NCBI GenBank assembly: GCA_046331545.1 | Contig: JAXLQR010000002.1 | Coordinates: 3,038,001 to 3,102,000, forward strand | Direction of reading: 5' to 3' | DNA: 64,000 bases | Origin: JADJVL01 sp046331545 | GTDB lineage: Bacteria; Acidobacteriota; Holophagae; Holophagales; Holophagaceae | In this document: one piece after another, positions 17,165 through 25,541 of the stretch | Layout: each line of letters starts with the position of its first letter | Numbering within the stretch: position 1 is the first letter of the stretch | Made by a program: the position numbers and the translations under genes | Notes under the pieces: model-generated | What the model saw: the letters and a program-made list of their open reading frames with translations, nothing else | Databases searched by the model: none | Told to the model about the DNA's origin: nothing

Positions 17165-17860
17165 TCAGGGCAGGACCAGGAAGCGCTGGCAGCTCTCGCA
17201 GGGCAGGGCCTCCCGACGGTCCCGGAGCTGGTTGAGGAAGGGCATGCGCAGCTTCGTGTGGCACCCCGAACAGGCACCGGCTTCCACGGGCACCACGGCC
17301 CTGCCGGCCCGGTTCGCCAGGAGCTTCCGGAAGTGGGCCAGCAGGGGGGCCGGCAGCTTCCCCTCCAGGTCCGCGCGCTTCGCCTCGAGCTGGTCGCGGG
17401 CGATCACCTGGGTCTCGTGCTCGGAGAGGAAGATGGCGTGCAGCTCGTCGAAGCGGGCGGTGGCGGCCTCCAGGTCCGGAACGGCCCTGGCGAGGTCCGC
17501 GGCCAGCGCCGCCAGCTTCGGCTCCAGGTCCTTCAGCGGCCGGGCGGCCTGGTTCCGCGCGCGCTCCCGGTCCTCCACCTCGCGGATGGCGGCGGCGTAG
17601 TGGGCCTTCTGGGTGACGGCCTTCAGGGCGGCCCGCGACCGCTCCTCCTGCTCCTTCGCCCGCTCCACGTCCGCGCGGTGCTTCGCGGCCTGGGCCTCCA
17701 GGGCTTCCAGGGCCCTGCGGCCCTCCTCCACGCGCTTCTCCAGGGCCCGGCGGGCGGCGTCCAGGGCGGCCAGGTCCGGCGGGAAGTCGCCGAGATCGCG
17801 CTGGATCGTCCTCAGGTAGTCATGGGTGGCCTGGAGGTCGAGGAGCAGATCACGGGTCAT
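17165..17860 (-). CDS. C4-type zinc ribbon coiled-coil protein (CT398-like)
   Basis: This 231-residue protein is a long antiparallel coiled coil (about residues 1-180, rich in Ala, Glu, Arg and Leu) followed by a C-terminal zinc ribbon with CSGCHTKL and CESCQRFL. The family is widespread and thought to act as an adaptor linked to nucleic-acid or secretion functions, but no reaction is established. TAGGCT on the minus strand (17867-17872) ends 6 nt before the ATG with no Shine-Dalgarno sequence. Confidence 0.85.
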   Translation of the reverse strand: MTRDLLLDLQATHDYLRTIQRDLGDFPPDLAALDAARRALEKRVEEGRRALEALEAQAAKHRADVERAKEQEERSRAALKAVTQKAHYAAAIREVEDRERARNQAARPLKDLEPKLAALAADLARAVPDLEAATARFDELHAIFLSEHETQVIARDQLEAKRADLEGKLPAPLLAHFRKLLANRAGRAVVPVEAGACSGCHTKLRMPFLNQLRDRREALPCESCQRFLVLP

Positions 17861-17866
17861 GGATCC

Positions 17867-17872
17867 AGCCTA
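17867..17872 (-). promoter_or_regulatory. Putative -10 box TAGGCT of the zinc-ribbon gene (leaderless)
   Basis: TAGGCT on the minus strand ends exactly 6 nt before the ATG at 17860, the same spacing seen at mqnA, the YmdB-type gene and the TetR gene. Confidence 0.45.
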
Positions 17873-17986
17873 AGCCCTCCCGGCCGGGCGGGGTCCCCCG
17901 GAGCTGCCCCCGGGGATCCGTGTGGAGAGAAATAAAAAAATCTGAATCATTTTACGAAGATCTTGTCCAGGGCGCTGATTTCGGGC

Positions 17987-18014
17987 TTGATCCTGGGCCC
18001 GGGACCCGTAAACT
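17987..18014 (+). promoter_or_regulatory. Putative sigma-70-type promoter of groESL
   Basis: TTGATC (17987-17992) and TAAACT (18009-18014) are separated by 16 bp. The -10 overlaps the first two bases of the CIRCE element, the arrangement expected for HrcA repression. Confidence 0.6.
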
Positions 18015-18039
18015 AGCACTCGTCTGCGGTGAGTGCTAA
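18013..18039 (+). promoter_or_regulatory. CIRCE operator (HrcA binding site) upstream of groES
   Basis: The sequence CTAGCACTC, 9 nt, GAGTGCTAA matches the CIRCE consensus with one changed base in the left arm. HrcA binds this inverted repeat and represses groESL until heat or unfolded protein titrates GroEL. hrcA itself is not in the window. Confidence 0.93.
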
Positions 18040-18072
18040 CCCCTCACCCCACCCGAAACCAAGGAGGAACCT

Positions 18073-18360
18073 ATGGCGATCAAGCCTCTCTACGACCGCG
18101 TCATGCTGAAGCGCGTCGACCCCGCCGAGACCGTCAAGGGCGGCATCATCATCCCCGACACCGCCAAGGAGAAGCCCATGGAGGCCGAGGTGGTGGCCGT
18201 CGGCGAGGGCAAGTTCGACGAGGCCGGCAAGCGCATCCCCATGACCGTGAAGGCCGGCGACAAGGTGCTCATCGGCAAGTACAGCGGCACCGAGGTGAAG
18301 CTCGACGGCGTGGACCACGTCATCGTCCGCGAGGACGAGATCCTCGCGATCGTGGGCTAG
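18073..18360 (+). CDS. groES: Co-chaperonin GroES
   Basis: This 95-residue 10-kDa chaperonin caps the GroEL cavity. The family motifs KPLYDRVMLKRV and GGIIIPDTAKEKP (mobile loop) and a C-terminal VIVREDEILAIVG are present at the usual length. AAGGAGG lies at good spacing before the ATG. A CIRCE operator and promoter lie directly upstream, and groEL follows after a 147-base gap that carries a GGGCTCT-type repeat. Confidence 0.97.
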   Translation: MAIKPLYDRVMLKRVDPAETVKGGIIIPDTAKEKPMEAEVVAVGEGKFDEAGKRIPMTVKAGDKVLIGKYSGTEVKLDGVDHVIVREDEILAIVG

Positions 18361-18369
18361 CCCGCGATC

Positions 18370-18454
18370 GGGCTCTGGGCCTTCGGCTCTGGGCTCTCGC
18401 CAAGCGCGCGGCCGAAGCGTCCCGCCAAAGCCCAGAGTCCAAAGCCCAAAGCCC
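18370..18454. repeat. GGGCTCT-type inverted repeat, copy B, between groES and groEL
   Basis: GGGCTCTGGGCCTTCGG-like sequence (18370-18401) faces an inverted counterpart rich in AGCCCAGAGTCC and AAAGCCC (18427-18454), so the transcript can fold into a long hairpin inside the groESL operon. The same motif occurs near 12.39 and 39.35 kb. It could modulate the groES/groEL ratio or be a parasitic element; neither is shown. Confidence 0.6.
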
Positions 18455-18507
18455 GCCTCCCCGAAGCCACTCCCTCCCATCCATCCCGACACACCAGGAG
18501 ATTCACC

Positions 18508-20136
<1,629 letters not shown>

Positions 20137-20156
20137 TCCGTCGTTCCGGAACAGGG

Positions 20157-20182
20157 AAAGGCCCCGCGAATGCGGGGCCTTT
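20157..20182 (+). terminator. Rho-independent terminator of groESL
   Basis: An 11-bp stem AAAGGCCCCGC/GCGGGGCCTTT with a GAAT loop lies 20 nt after the groEL stop. It also lies downstream of the minus-strand small peptide gene and could act in both directions. Confidence 0.88.
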
Positions 20183-20203
20183 CTGCGTCCGGGAATGCCG
20201 GGC

Positions 20204-20440
20204 TCAGACCCCGACGCACCAGTCGGTGTAGCCCCCGCAAGCCATGGTGTCGGGCACGCAGGCCGTGGTGGGAGGCGGGGGGGGCGGGAGGCATCGGTTG
20301 CCGTGTGCGGTCTCTCCGAAGCACCAGCCGATCATCCCATGCGTGGACACAAGGGTATCGCTGCCCCCCTGGACCCGCTGCAGTGCGGGGCCGGTCTGGA
20401 GCCTGGCAACGGTCTCTTTCGTCAACATCAGCTTGGGCAT
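20204..20440 (-). CDS. Small Cys-rich peptide with RiPP-like leader (peptide a)
   Basis: This 78-residue product starts MPKLMLTKETVARL, matching the leader pattern K-L-x-L-x-K/R-E-T-L/V of class I lanthipeptide-like precursors, and has a Gly-Gly (VQGG, residues 23-26) that could be a cleavage point. The putative core has five cysteines, many Ser/Thr, and a run of six prolines. AGGAGG lies 4 nt before the ATG, which supports real translation. Two relatives lie 4 kb away beside a Ser/Thr kinase. No LanB, LanC, radical SAM or YcaO-type gene is in the window, so modification is unproven; a plain secreted Cys-rich peptide is the alternative. Confidence 0.65.
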   Translation of the reverse strand: MPKLMLTKETVARLQTGPALQRVQGGSDTLVSTHGMIGWCFGETAHGNRCLPPPPPPTTACVPDTMACGGYTDWCVGV

Positions 20441-20709
20441 GTCGCCTCCTCGGTGTGAACTTCAAATCTAGAGGGCAGGACCGTCCCCAGGCGGGGCGGG
20501 CCCGTGCAACCGCGGTGAACGGTGGAAAAGGCCCGTCCCATCGGTGGCGATGCTTCCGGGACCGGACCTCGCCCGAGGGCGCGCAGTTCTCCGGTGAATT
20601 GCAGCAGCCGCATGAATGAGGACCTCGCGCCGGTGGGGCCTGCCGTTCCATCGGGGAAGCAGCACCAAAGACTCGCGCCCCGCGCGGTCCATGGCCAACC
20701 CAGCCGTCC

Positions 20710-20715
20710 TAGACT
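20710..20715 (+). promoter_or_regulatory. Putative -10 box TAGACT of the MocR-type gene (leaderless)
   Basis: TAGACT ends 7 nt before the ATG at 20723 and no Shine-Dalgarno sequence lies between. The 282-base gap from 20441 to 20722 separates this gene from divergent peptide a and shows no other gene. Confidence 0.45.
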
Positions 20716-20722
20716 GTTCGCC

Positions 20723-22177
20723 ATGCGTCCCCAGGACTTCGCGCTTCCGCTGGAGCCCGGCTCCCGGGAACCCCTGTATCTCCAGATCGCGCGAAGCCTC
20801 AGTTCGCGGATCGCCGGGGGACATCTCGCGCCCGGGACCGTCCTCCCCGGCGCGCGGCAGCTCGCCGAGGGCCTGGGGGTGAACCGCAAGACCGCCGTCC
20901 TGGCCTACCAGGAGCTGGAGGCGGAGGGATGGATCCGCACCCAGGCCGGACGCGGGCCGCGGGTGGCCCGCCCACCCGAGGCCGCGGATCCCGTCGCGCC
21001 CGGCGGGGGCGGCCAGCAGTCCACGATCTTCGACTTCTCCACGGTGCTCGACGTCCCGCCCGCGGAGCCCGGGGCCGTCCTCGACCTCCGGGAGGGCGGC
21101 CCCGATCCGCGGCTCCTGCCCTCCGCGGACCTGGGCGCCGCCTACCGGCGTGGCCTGGAGAAGCACGGCGCGGAGCTCCTCCACTACGGCGAACCGCGGG
21201 GGCACGAGGGCCTGCGGGAGGCGCTGGCCCGCTGGCTGACGGAGCGGCGGGGCCTCCTCGCCCGGCCCGAGCATCTCCTCGTCACCCGGGGGACCCGCGC
21301 CGGCCTGGTCCTGCTGCTGCGGGCCCTGCCGGGGGAGCCGGCGGTGGCGGTGGAGGAGGGCGGCTCCGCCGGAGTCCAGGCGGCCCTGCGCGAGGCGGGA
21401 GCCCGGATCCTGCCCGTCCCCGGGGACGACGGGGGTCTCCGGGTGGACGTGCTGGCGGCGCGGCTGGCCGCGGAGCGGATCCAGTTCCTCCACCTCTCGC
21501 CCCACGCCTGCGCCACCCACGGGGCCTCCCTCCCGGAGGACCGGCGCGCCGCCCTCCTGCGCCTCGCCGAGGCGCACCGCTTCGTGATCGCGGAGGACGA
21601 CGCGGGCTACGAGTTCCACCACGGCGAGCGCCCGGCCCTGCCCCTGGGGGCCCACGATCCCAAGGGGGTCGTGGTGGGTCTCGGCTCCTTCGCGCAGCTT
21701 CTGGCGCCCGGCATCCGCGTGGGCTACCTCGTCGCCCGCGGCTCCATCATCGCCCGCCTGGCCCGGGCCAAGGCGGGCGTCGACTTCCAGGGCGACCGCG
21801 TGCTGGAGGGCGCCCTGGCGGAGCTGATGCGCAGCGAGATCCTCCACCGGCACGTGCGGCGGGCCCGCAAGGCCTACGCGGCGCGCCGGTACGCGGCGCT
21901 GGCCTGCCTCGCGCGGCTGCCGGGGATCTCCCTCGCGCCGCCGCGCTGCGGCCTGGGGATCTGGACCACGCTGCCCGACGGCTTCGACGCCGGGGCCTTC
22001 GTCCTCGGCGCCCTGGAACGCGGCGTGCTCCTGGCCGCGCCGGTCCCGGCCCGGGACGGTTCGGCGCGGGCCCACCTCCGCTTCGGTTTCGGCCCGCAGA
22101 CCGAGGCCGAGTGGGAGGCCGCCTTCCGGAGCCTCGAACCGGTCTACGTCCGCTGCCTCTCCCGCGGCGCCTCGTAG
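20723..22177 (+). CDS. MocR/PdxR-type GntR regulator with aminotransferase-like domain lacking the PLP lysine
   Basis: This 484-residue protein fuses a GntR winged helix (about residues 8-80, with GTVLPGARQLAEGLGVNRKT) to a fold-type I aminotransferase domain. In MocR proteins the PLP lysine follows GSFS; here the segment reads GSFAQLLAPGIRVGY, with glutamine at residue 325, so internal aldimine formation should be lost. The downstream APGxRxGY is intact and the aspartate motif (EDDAGYEF) is present. MocR proteins regulate vitamin B6, GABA or related genes using PLP as effector. It lies between two loci of RiPP-like peptides, and its 3' end overlaps the convergent kinase gene by 34 nt. Confidence 0.85.
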   Translation: MRPQDFALPLEPGSREPLYLQIARSLSSRIAGGHLAPGTVLPGARQLAEGLGVNRKTAVLAYQELEAEGWIRTQAGRGPRVARPPEAADPVAPGGGGQQSTIFDFSTVLDVPPAEPGAVLDLREGGPDPRLLPSADLGAAYRRGLEKHGAELLHYGEPRGHEGLREALARWLTERRGLLARPEHLLVTRGTRAGLVLLLRALPGEPAVAVEEGGSAGVQAALREAGARILPVPGDDGGLRVDVLAARLAAERIQFLHLSPHACATHGASLPEDRRAALLRLAEAHRFVIAEDDAGYEFHHGERPALPLGAHDPKGVVVGLGSFAQLLAPGIRVGYLVARGSIIARLARAKAGVDFQGDRVLEGALAELMRSEILHRHVRRARKAYAARRYAALACLARLPGISLAPPRCGLGIWTTLPDGFDAGAFVLGALERGVLLAAPVPARDGSARAHLRFGFGPQTEAEWEAAFRSLEPVYVRCLSRGAS

Positions 22178-24717
22178 CGGTCCAGGGCCGCCCGCAGCGC
22201 CTCCGCTGCCCGGGCCATCGCCGGGTCGGAGGCGCGGACGCGGCGGGCCGCGAGGCGGCGGGCCACGCTCTGGGGGGCGTGGGGGCCTCGGTCCCCCGCG
22301 TCCGCCCGGGAGGCCGAGAAGGCCTCGGCGAGGGCGTGGAGGTCCGCCGCGGCCAGGAGCCCCCGGCGGTCCCGGTCCAGGGCCTGACCCAGCTCGAGGA
22401 GGGCCACCCGGGCCGGGAAGTGCTGGCCCAGGCCCTCCTGGCCCTGGAGGCCCTGGAGCAGGGCCCGGGCCTGGACGAAGTCCTCGCCGGGTTCCCGTCC
22501 GGCCAGCACGCGGACCAGGCCGCGCTGGGCCAGGATGCGCACGCGGATGAAACGGTTGCGGTTCCGATGCTGCGGGTCCGCGGAGCAGATCGGCTGGATG
22601 GTCCGGTCGGCCTCGTCGAGGAGGTCCGTGCCCGGGACGCCTTGCAGCATCCGCGCGTAGGCGAGGCGCCGCAGCCCGTCGGCGGTCCACCGCACGGCCG
22701 CCTTGACGTCCGGATCCATGGCCGCGGCCGCCCGGAAGGCCGCGACGGCCCGGTGCAGGTGCGGCTCCTGGGGCCGGCCCAGGGCCAGCTCGAGGCTGGC
22801 CCGGTCGAAGGCCACGTACCCCTCGAGCATCCGCAGGTTCGGATCACTGCGACCCACCTCGAGGGATTTCGCGAGGGCGCGCTCGAGGAGCGGGAGCAGG
22901 CGCCGAGCCTCCTCCAGGTGGCCCAGGGTGATCCGGTGCTGCACTCGGCGGTCCCAGATCTCCATGGCCAGCCGCCAGGGCTCGTAGGCCCAGCCGGAGG
23001 CGTCCGCCCCCTCGAGGGCCGCCCACGCCGCGCGCTCCGCTTCGGCTTCCCGGCCGAGGATCTCCGCCTCCAGGATGTCCGCCACCGGGTAGGGGCCCGC
23101 GGCCTTGCCCAGGGCCAGCTTCTCCAGGGCCGCCACCCGCAGCCCGCGGATCTCCGCCCGCCGCGCGGGATCCCCGGAGGGCGCCTCGACTTCGTCCGCG
23201 GCCCGCTGGTCGTGGGCCAGGGCCAGCAGCATGCCCAGCTGACGCGCCTGTTCGGGTCCGCGGGAGCCCAGCTCCCAGGCCCGGGTGTAGCTGGCGCGGG
23301 CCTCGTCCCACTCCTCCAGCAGCAGGTGGATGCGGCCCAGGGCCAGCTGTCCCGCGGCTTCGCCGGCGGGTCCGACCTCCGCCATGGTGGCCCGGAGCGC
23401 GTCCATCCGGCGCCGCACGTCGCGGACCTCGCGGCGGCGGTCGTGGGGCGGGGAGAGGTGGGCGAGGCGCAGGAGGGATTCCGCGGCCTGGGTCTCGGCC
23501 CCGAAGCGCTGGGCGGCCGCGGCCCGGCGGGCCTCCCGGCTGCGGGCCAGGAGCCCCCAGGCCCCGAGGGCGAGGGCGACGAGGGCGCCGGCCCCGGCGG
23601 CGGCCGCCGCCAGGCGGTTCCGGCGGACCCAGAGCCCCGCGACGTGGAGGGGCTCGCGCCGCCGGGCGGCGATGGGCCGGCCCTCGAGAACCGCGCGCAG
23701 GTCGGCGGCGAAGGCCGCCACCCCCGGGTGCCGCCGGGTCGGCTGCGGATCCATGGCGCGCCGCGCCACGCGCAGCAGGTCGGGCGGCACAGGGCCGCGC
23801 ACGCCGTTCCCCGCCCCCAGGCCCTCCTCGTGGGGCAGCCGTCCTGTCAGCACCACGTGGAGGGTGACCCCGAGGCCGTGCACATCGCAGCGGGCGTCCA
23901 GGGCCGTGCCCCGGAGGAGCTGCTCGGGGCTCGCGTAGGGGAGCGTGCCGCCGTGGACGCCCCGCTCCCCGCCCGCGGACAGGTCCGCCACCAGGCCGAA
24001 GTCGGTGACGAAGGGATGCCGCTCCTCGGGACCGAGGCGTCCCACGAGGATGTTCGCCGGCTTGAGGTCGAGGTGGAGGAGGCCTTCCCGGTGGGCGGCC
24101 TGCACGCCGTCGCAGACCTTGAGGAGGAGCTCGGTGCACTGCCTCCAGTCCATGCCCGGCGCGGCATTGTGCAGCGGCTCTCCCTCCACCCACGCCATGG
24201 CCAGGCAGGCCTCGCCGTCCACCAGCCCCACCTCGAAGACCTCCCGCACGCTGGGGTGCTTGACCCTCGCCTGGGCCCGGGCCTCGGCGAGGAGCCGGTC
24301 GCTCACCTGGGCCCACTCCCAGCGGAGGAACTTGAGGGCCACGGGCCGCTGGAGCACGGCGTCGAAGGCCTTGTAGACCCTCCCGGCTCCGCCCACGCCC
24401 ACGAGGCGAAGGTCCGTGTAGCGATGGGTGGCCGGCGGATCCGCGGTCCTTCCGGGGGGCTGGCCGGTGGCCGGGACCCCGGCGGTCCAGGCGGTGCGGA
24501 AGGAGACTTCGGCGACACCCAGAAGGGACTGCATCCAGGCCTCGAGGCGGGCCGGTTCCAGGCGGCCCTCGGCCACCATCCGCTGGAGCCGCGGCCCCCA
24601 GACCGCCGTGGGACCGTCCAGCGCCGGTCCGGATCCTCCCCCTCCGGCCTCGGGCACCTCGAAGCCTTCGGCGAGGGCCAGGGCCACGAGTCGGGATTCG
24701 AGGTCGGCGGGCTGCAC
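22144..24717 (-). CDS. Membrane Ser/Thr protein kinase linked to small peptide operon (kinase 1)
   Basis: This 857-residue protein has an N-terminal extension of about 100 residues with no recognised domain, a Hanks-type kinase domain (about 100-370), one transmembrane helix (about 372-392) and a long helical C-terminal region resembling degenerate TPR repeats. Kinase motifs are VGVGGAGRVYK, VALKFL, HLDLKPANILV and TDFGLV; the HRD arginine is replaced by leucine but the catalytic Asp, Lys and Asn remain. The C-terminal part should be periplasmic. It is the last gene of a minus-strand run after three short leader-bearing peptides (gap 62 nt), which suggests a functional link, perhaps sensing or controlling peptide production. 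That link is inference. Confidence 0.85.
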   Translation of the reverse strand: MQPADLESRLVALALAEGFEVPEAGGGGSGPALDGPTAVWGPRLQRMVAEGRLEPARLEAWMQSLLGVAEVSFRTAWTAGVPATGQPPGRTADPPATHRYTDLRLVGVGGAGRVYKAFDAVLQRPVALKFLRWEWAQVSDRLLAEARAQARVKHPSVREVFEVGLVDGEACLAMAWVEGEPLHNAAPGMDWRQCTELLLKVCDGVQAAHREGLLHLDLKPANILVGRLGPEERHPFVTDFGLVADLSAGGERGVHGGTLPYASPEQLLRGTALDARCDVHGLGVTLHVVLTGRLPHEEGLGAGNGVRGPVPPDLLRVARRAMDPQPTRRHPGVAAFAADLRAVLEGRPIAARRREPLHVAGLWVRRNRLAAAAAGAGALVALALGAWGLLARSREARRAAAAQRFGAETQAAESLLRLAHLSPPHDRRREVRDVRRRMDALRATMAEVGPAGEAAGQLALGRIHLLLEEWDEARASYTRAWELGSRGPEQARQLGMLLALAHDQRAADEVEAPSGDPARRAEIRGLRVAALEKLALGKAAGPYPVADILEAEILGREAEAERAAWAALEGADASGWAYEPWRLAMEIWDRRVQHRITLGHLEEARRLLPLLERALAKSLEVGRSDPNLRMLEGYVAFDRASLELALGRPQEPHLHRAVAAFRAAAAMDPDVKAAVRWTADGLRRLAYARMLQGVPGTDLLDEADRTIQPICSADPQHRNRNRFIRVRILAQRGLVRVLAGREPGEDFVQARALLQGLQGQEGLGQHFPARVALLELGQALDRDRRGLLAAADLHALAEAFSASRADAGDRGPHAPQSVARRLAARRVRASDPAMARAAEALRAALDRYEAPRERQRT

Positions 24718-24779
24718 GGAAAACCGGGAGGGGCCTCCAGTATGGCCGCCTCCCGGCTGCGTCCCGCGTCGGGGGTGAA

Positions 24780-24965
24780 TCAGAGGCAGAGGTCCCGGAT
24801 GCAGGTGGCGTTGAGCACGCTCGGCGTGCAGGCGGGGAAGCGGCTGCCGCAGGCCTGGGTGACGTGGGTGGTGACGCAGAGGGCGGTGGCGCCGCCGTCC
24901 ACCTGGGAGGCTTCGCGGCCGTCGAGGGCGCGGAGGGTTTCGCGGTTCAGGGTGAGCTTGGTCAT
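24780..24965 (-). CDS. Small Cys-rich peptide with RiPP-like leader (peptide b)
   Basis: The 61-residue product begins MTKLTLNRETLRALDG and continues to VDGG at residues 22-25, the classic double-glycine end of a leader. The putative core of 36 residues has five cysteines and about nine Ser/Thr, suitable for lanthionine or disulfide formation. GGAG lies 5 nt before the ATG. The gap to the next gene upstream (peptide c) is 16 nt and to the kinase downstream 62 nt, consistent with one operon. The leader pattern is that of class I lanthipeptides known from Bacteroidota. No modification enzyme is seen nearby. Confidence 0.72.
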   Translation of the reverse strand: MTKLTLNRETLRALDGREASQVDGGATALCVTTHVTQACGSRFPACTPSVLNATCIRDLCL

Positions 24966-24981
24966 GGGGTCTCCGGATGGG

Positions 24982-25161
24982 TCAGTGGGGGGCGATCACG
25001 ACGGTGATGCGCCAGGGATCGGGCTGGGGCCGCACGGCGGCCCAGTCGATGGCCGCGGTGGGGATCGAGACGGGGGTGAGGCTCACCGCGGGGGTGAGCC
25101 CGGCGCCCTGGACCTGGGACAGGTCGGCGGGGGTGACGCGCTGGAGGCGGGGCGTCTTCAT
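24982..25161 (-). CDS. Small cysteine-free peptide in the same operon (peptide c)
   Basis: This 59-residue product lies between peptides b and d on the same strand and starts 7 nt after the stop of d. Its N-terminus MKTPRLQRVTPADLSQVQGAG has the spacing of a leader but lacks the ETL motif; the remainder is rich in Pro, Val and Thr, with two Trp and no cysteine. A GAGG lies 5 nt before the ATG. It may be a diverged precursor, an immunity or partner peptide. No known family was recognised. Confidence 0.55.
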   Translation of the reverse strand: MKTPRLQRVTPADLSQVQGAGLTPAVSLTPVSIPTAAIDWAAVRPQPDPWRITVVIAPH

Positions 25162-25168
25162 CGAGGCC

Positions 25169-25327
25169 TCAGAGGCAGCGCTGGGGGACCAGCGTGGGGC
25201 AGGCGAAGGCGCAGCTGACGATGCGGCAGCTGGCCAGGGTGGCCAGGCCGGCCGCGGCATGCTGGGCCTCCTGCGCGTCCAGCAGGCGGAGCGTCTCGCG
25301 ATGGATGCGGAGCTTGGGGGGTTTCAT
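25169..25327 (-). CDS. Small Cys-rich peptide with RiPP-like leader (peptide d)
   Basis: The 52-residue product begins MKPPKLRIHRETLRLLDAQE, sharing the K-L-x-x-x-R-E-T-L-R-x-L-D motif with peptide b. The leader seems to end at AAAG (residue 27) instead of GG, leaving a core of about 25 residues with four cysteines, two of them directly preceded by serine (SC). GAGG lies 5 nt before the ATG. It is the first gene of the d-c-b-kinase run, and its promoter should lie in 25328-25541, the region shared with the divergent MBL gene. Confidence 0.68.
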   Translation of the reverse strand: MKPPKLRIHRETLRLLDAQEAQHAAAGLATLASCRIVSCAFACPTLVPQRCL

Positions 25328-25541
25328 GGGGACCTCGGGGACCGCGGGGATCCGGAAGGAAGGGGTTGGGAAGGAAGGGACCCTGCAGGGGTGGTTGCCC
25401 CACCATGCCGGAACCTCCCGGGGGCCATGGGGGCCACTTCGGCACTTCCCGTGGGGGCCACCGGACATGGGACGGGCGGGGGGCCGGGGTTGTGGGCGAT
25501 GCACCCCAGCCTCACGATGGAGCCTCTGCCCTGGATTCCCC

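Noticed and set aside
20441..20722. Additional small peptide genes upstream of the MocR gene
   Set aside because: Short frames exist on both strands, but none has a leader motif, SD sequence or clear codon bias.
25328..25541. Fifth peptide gene upstream of peptide d
   Set aside because: The frame continues upstream without a start codon carrying an SD or leader-like sequence; direct GGGGGCCAC repeats suggest a regulatory region.
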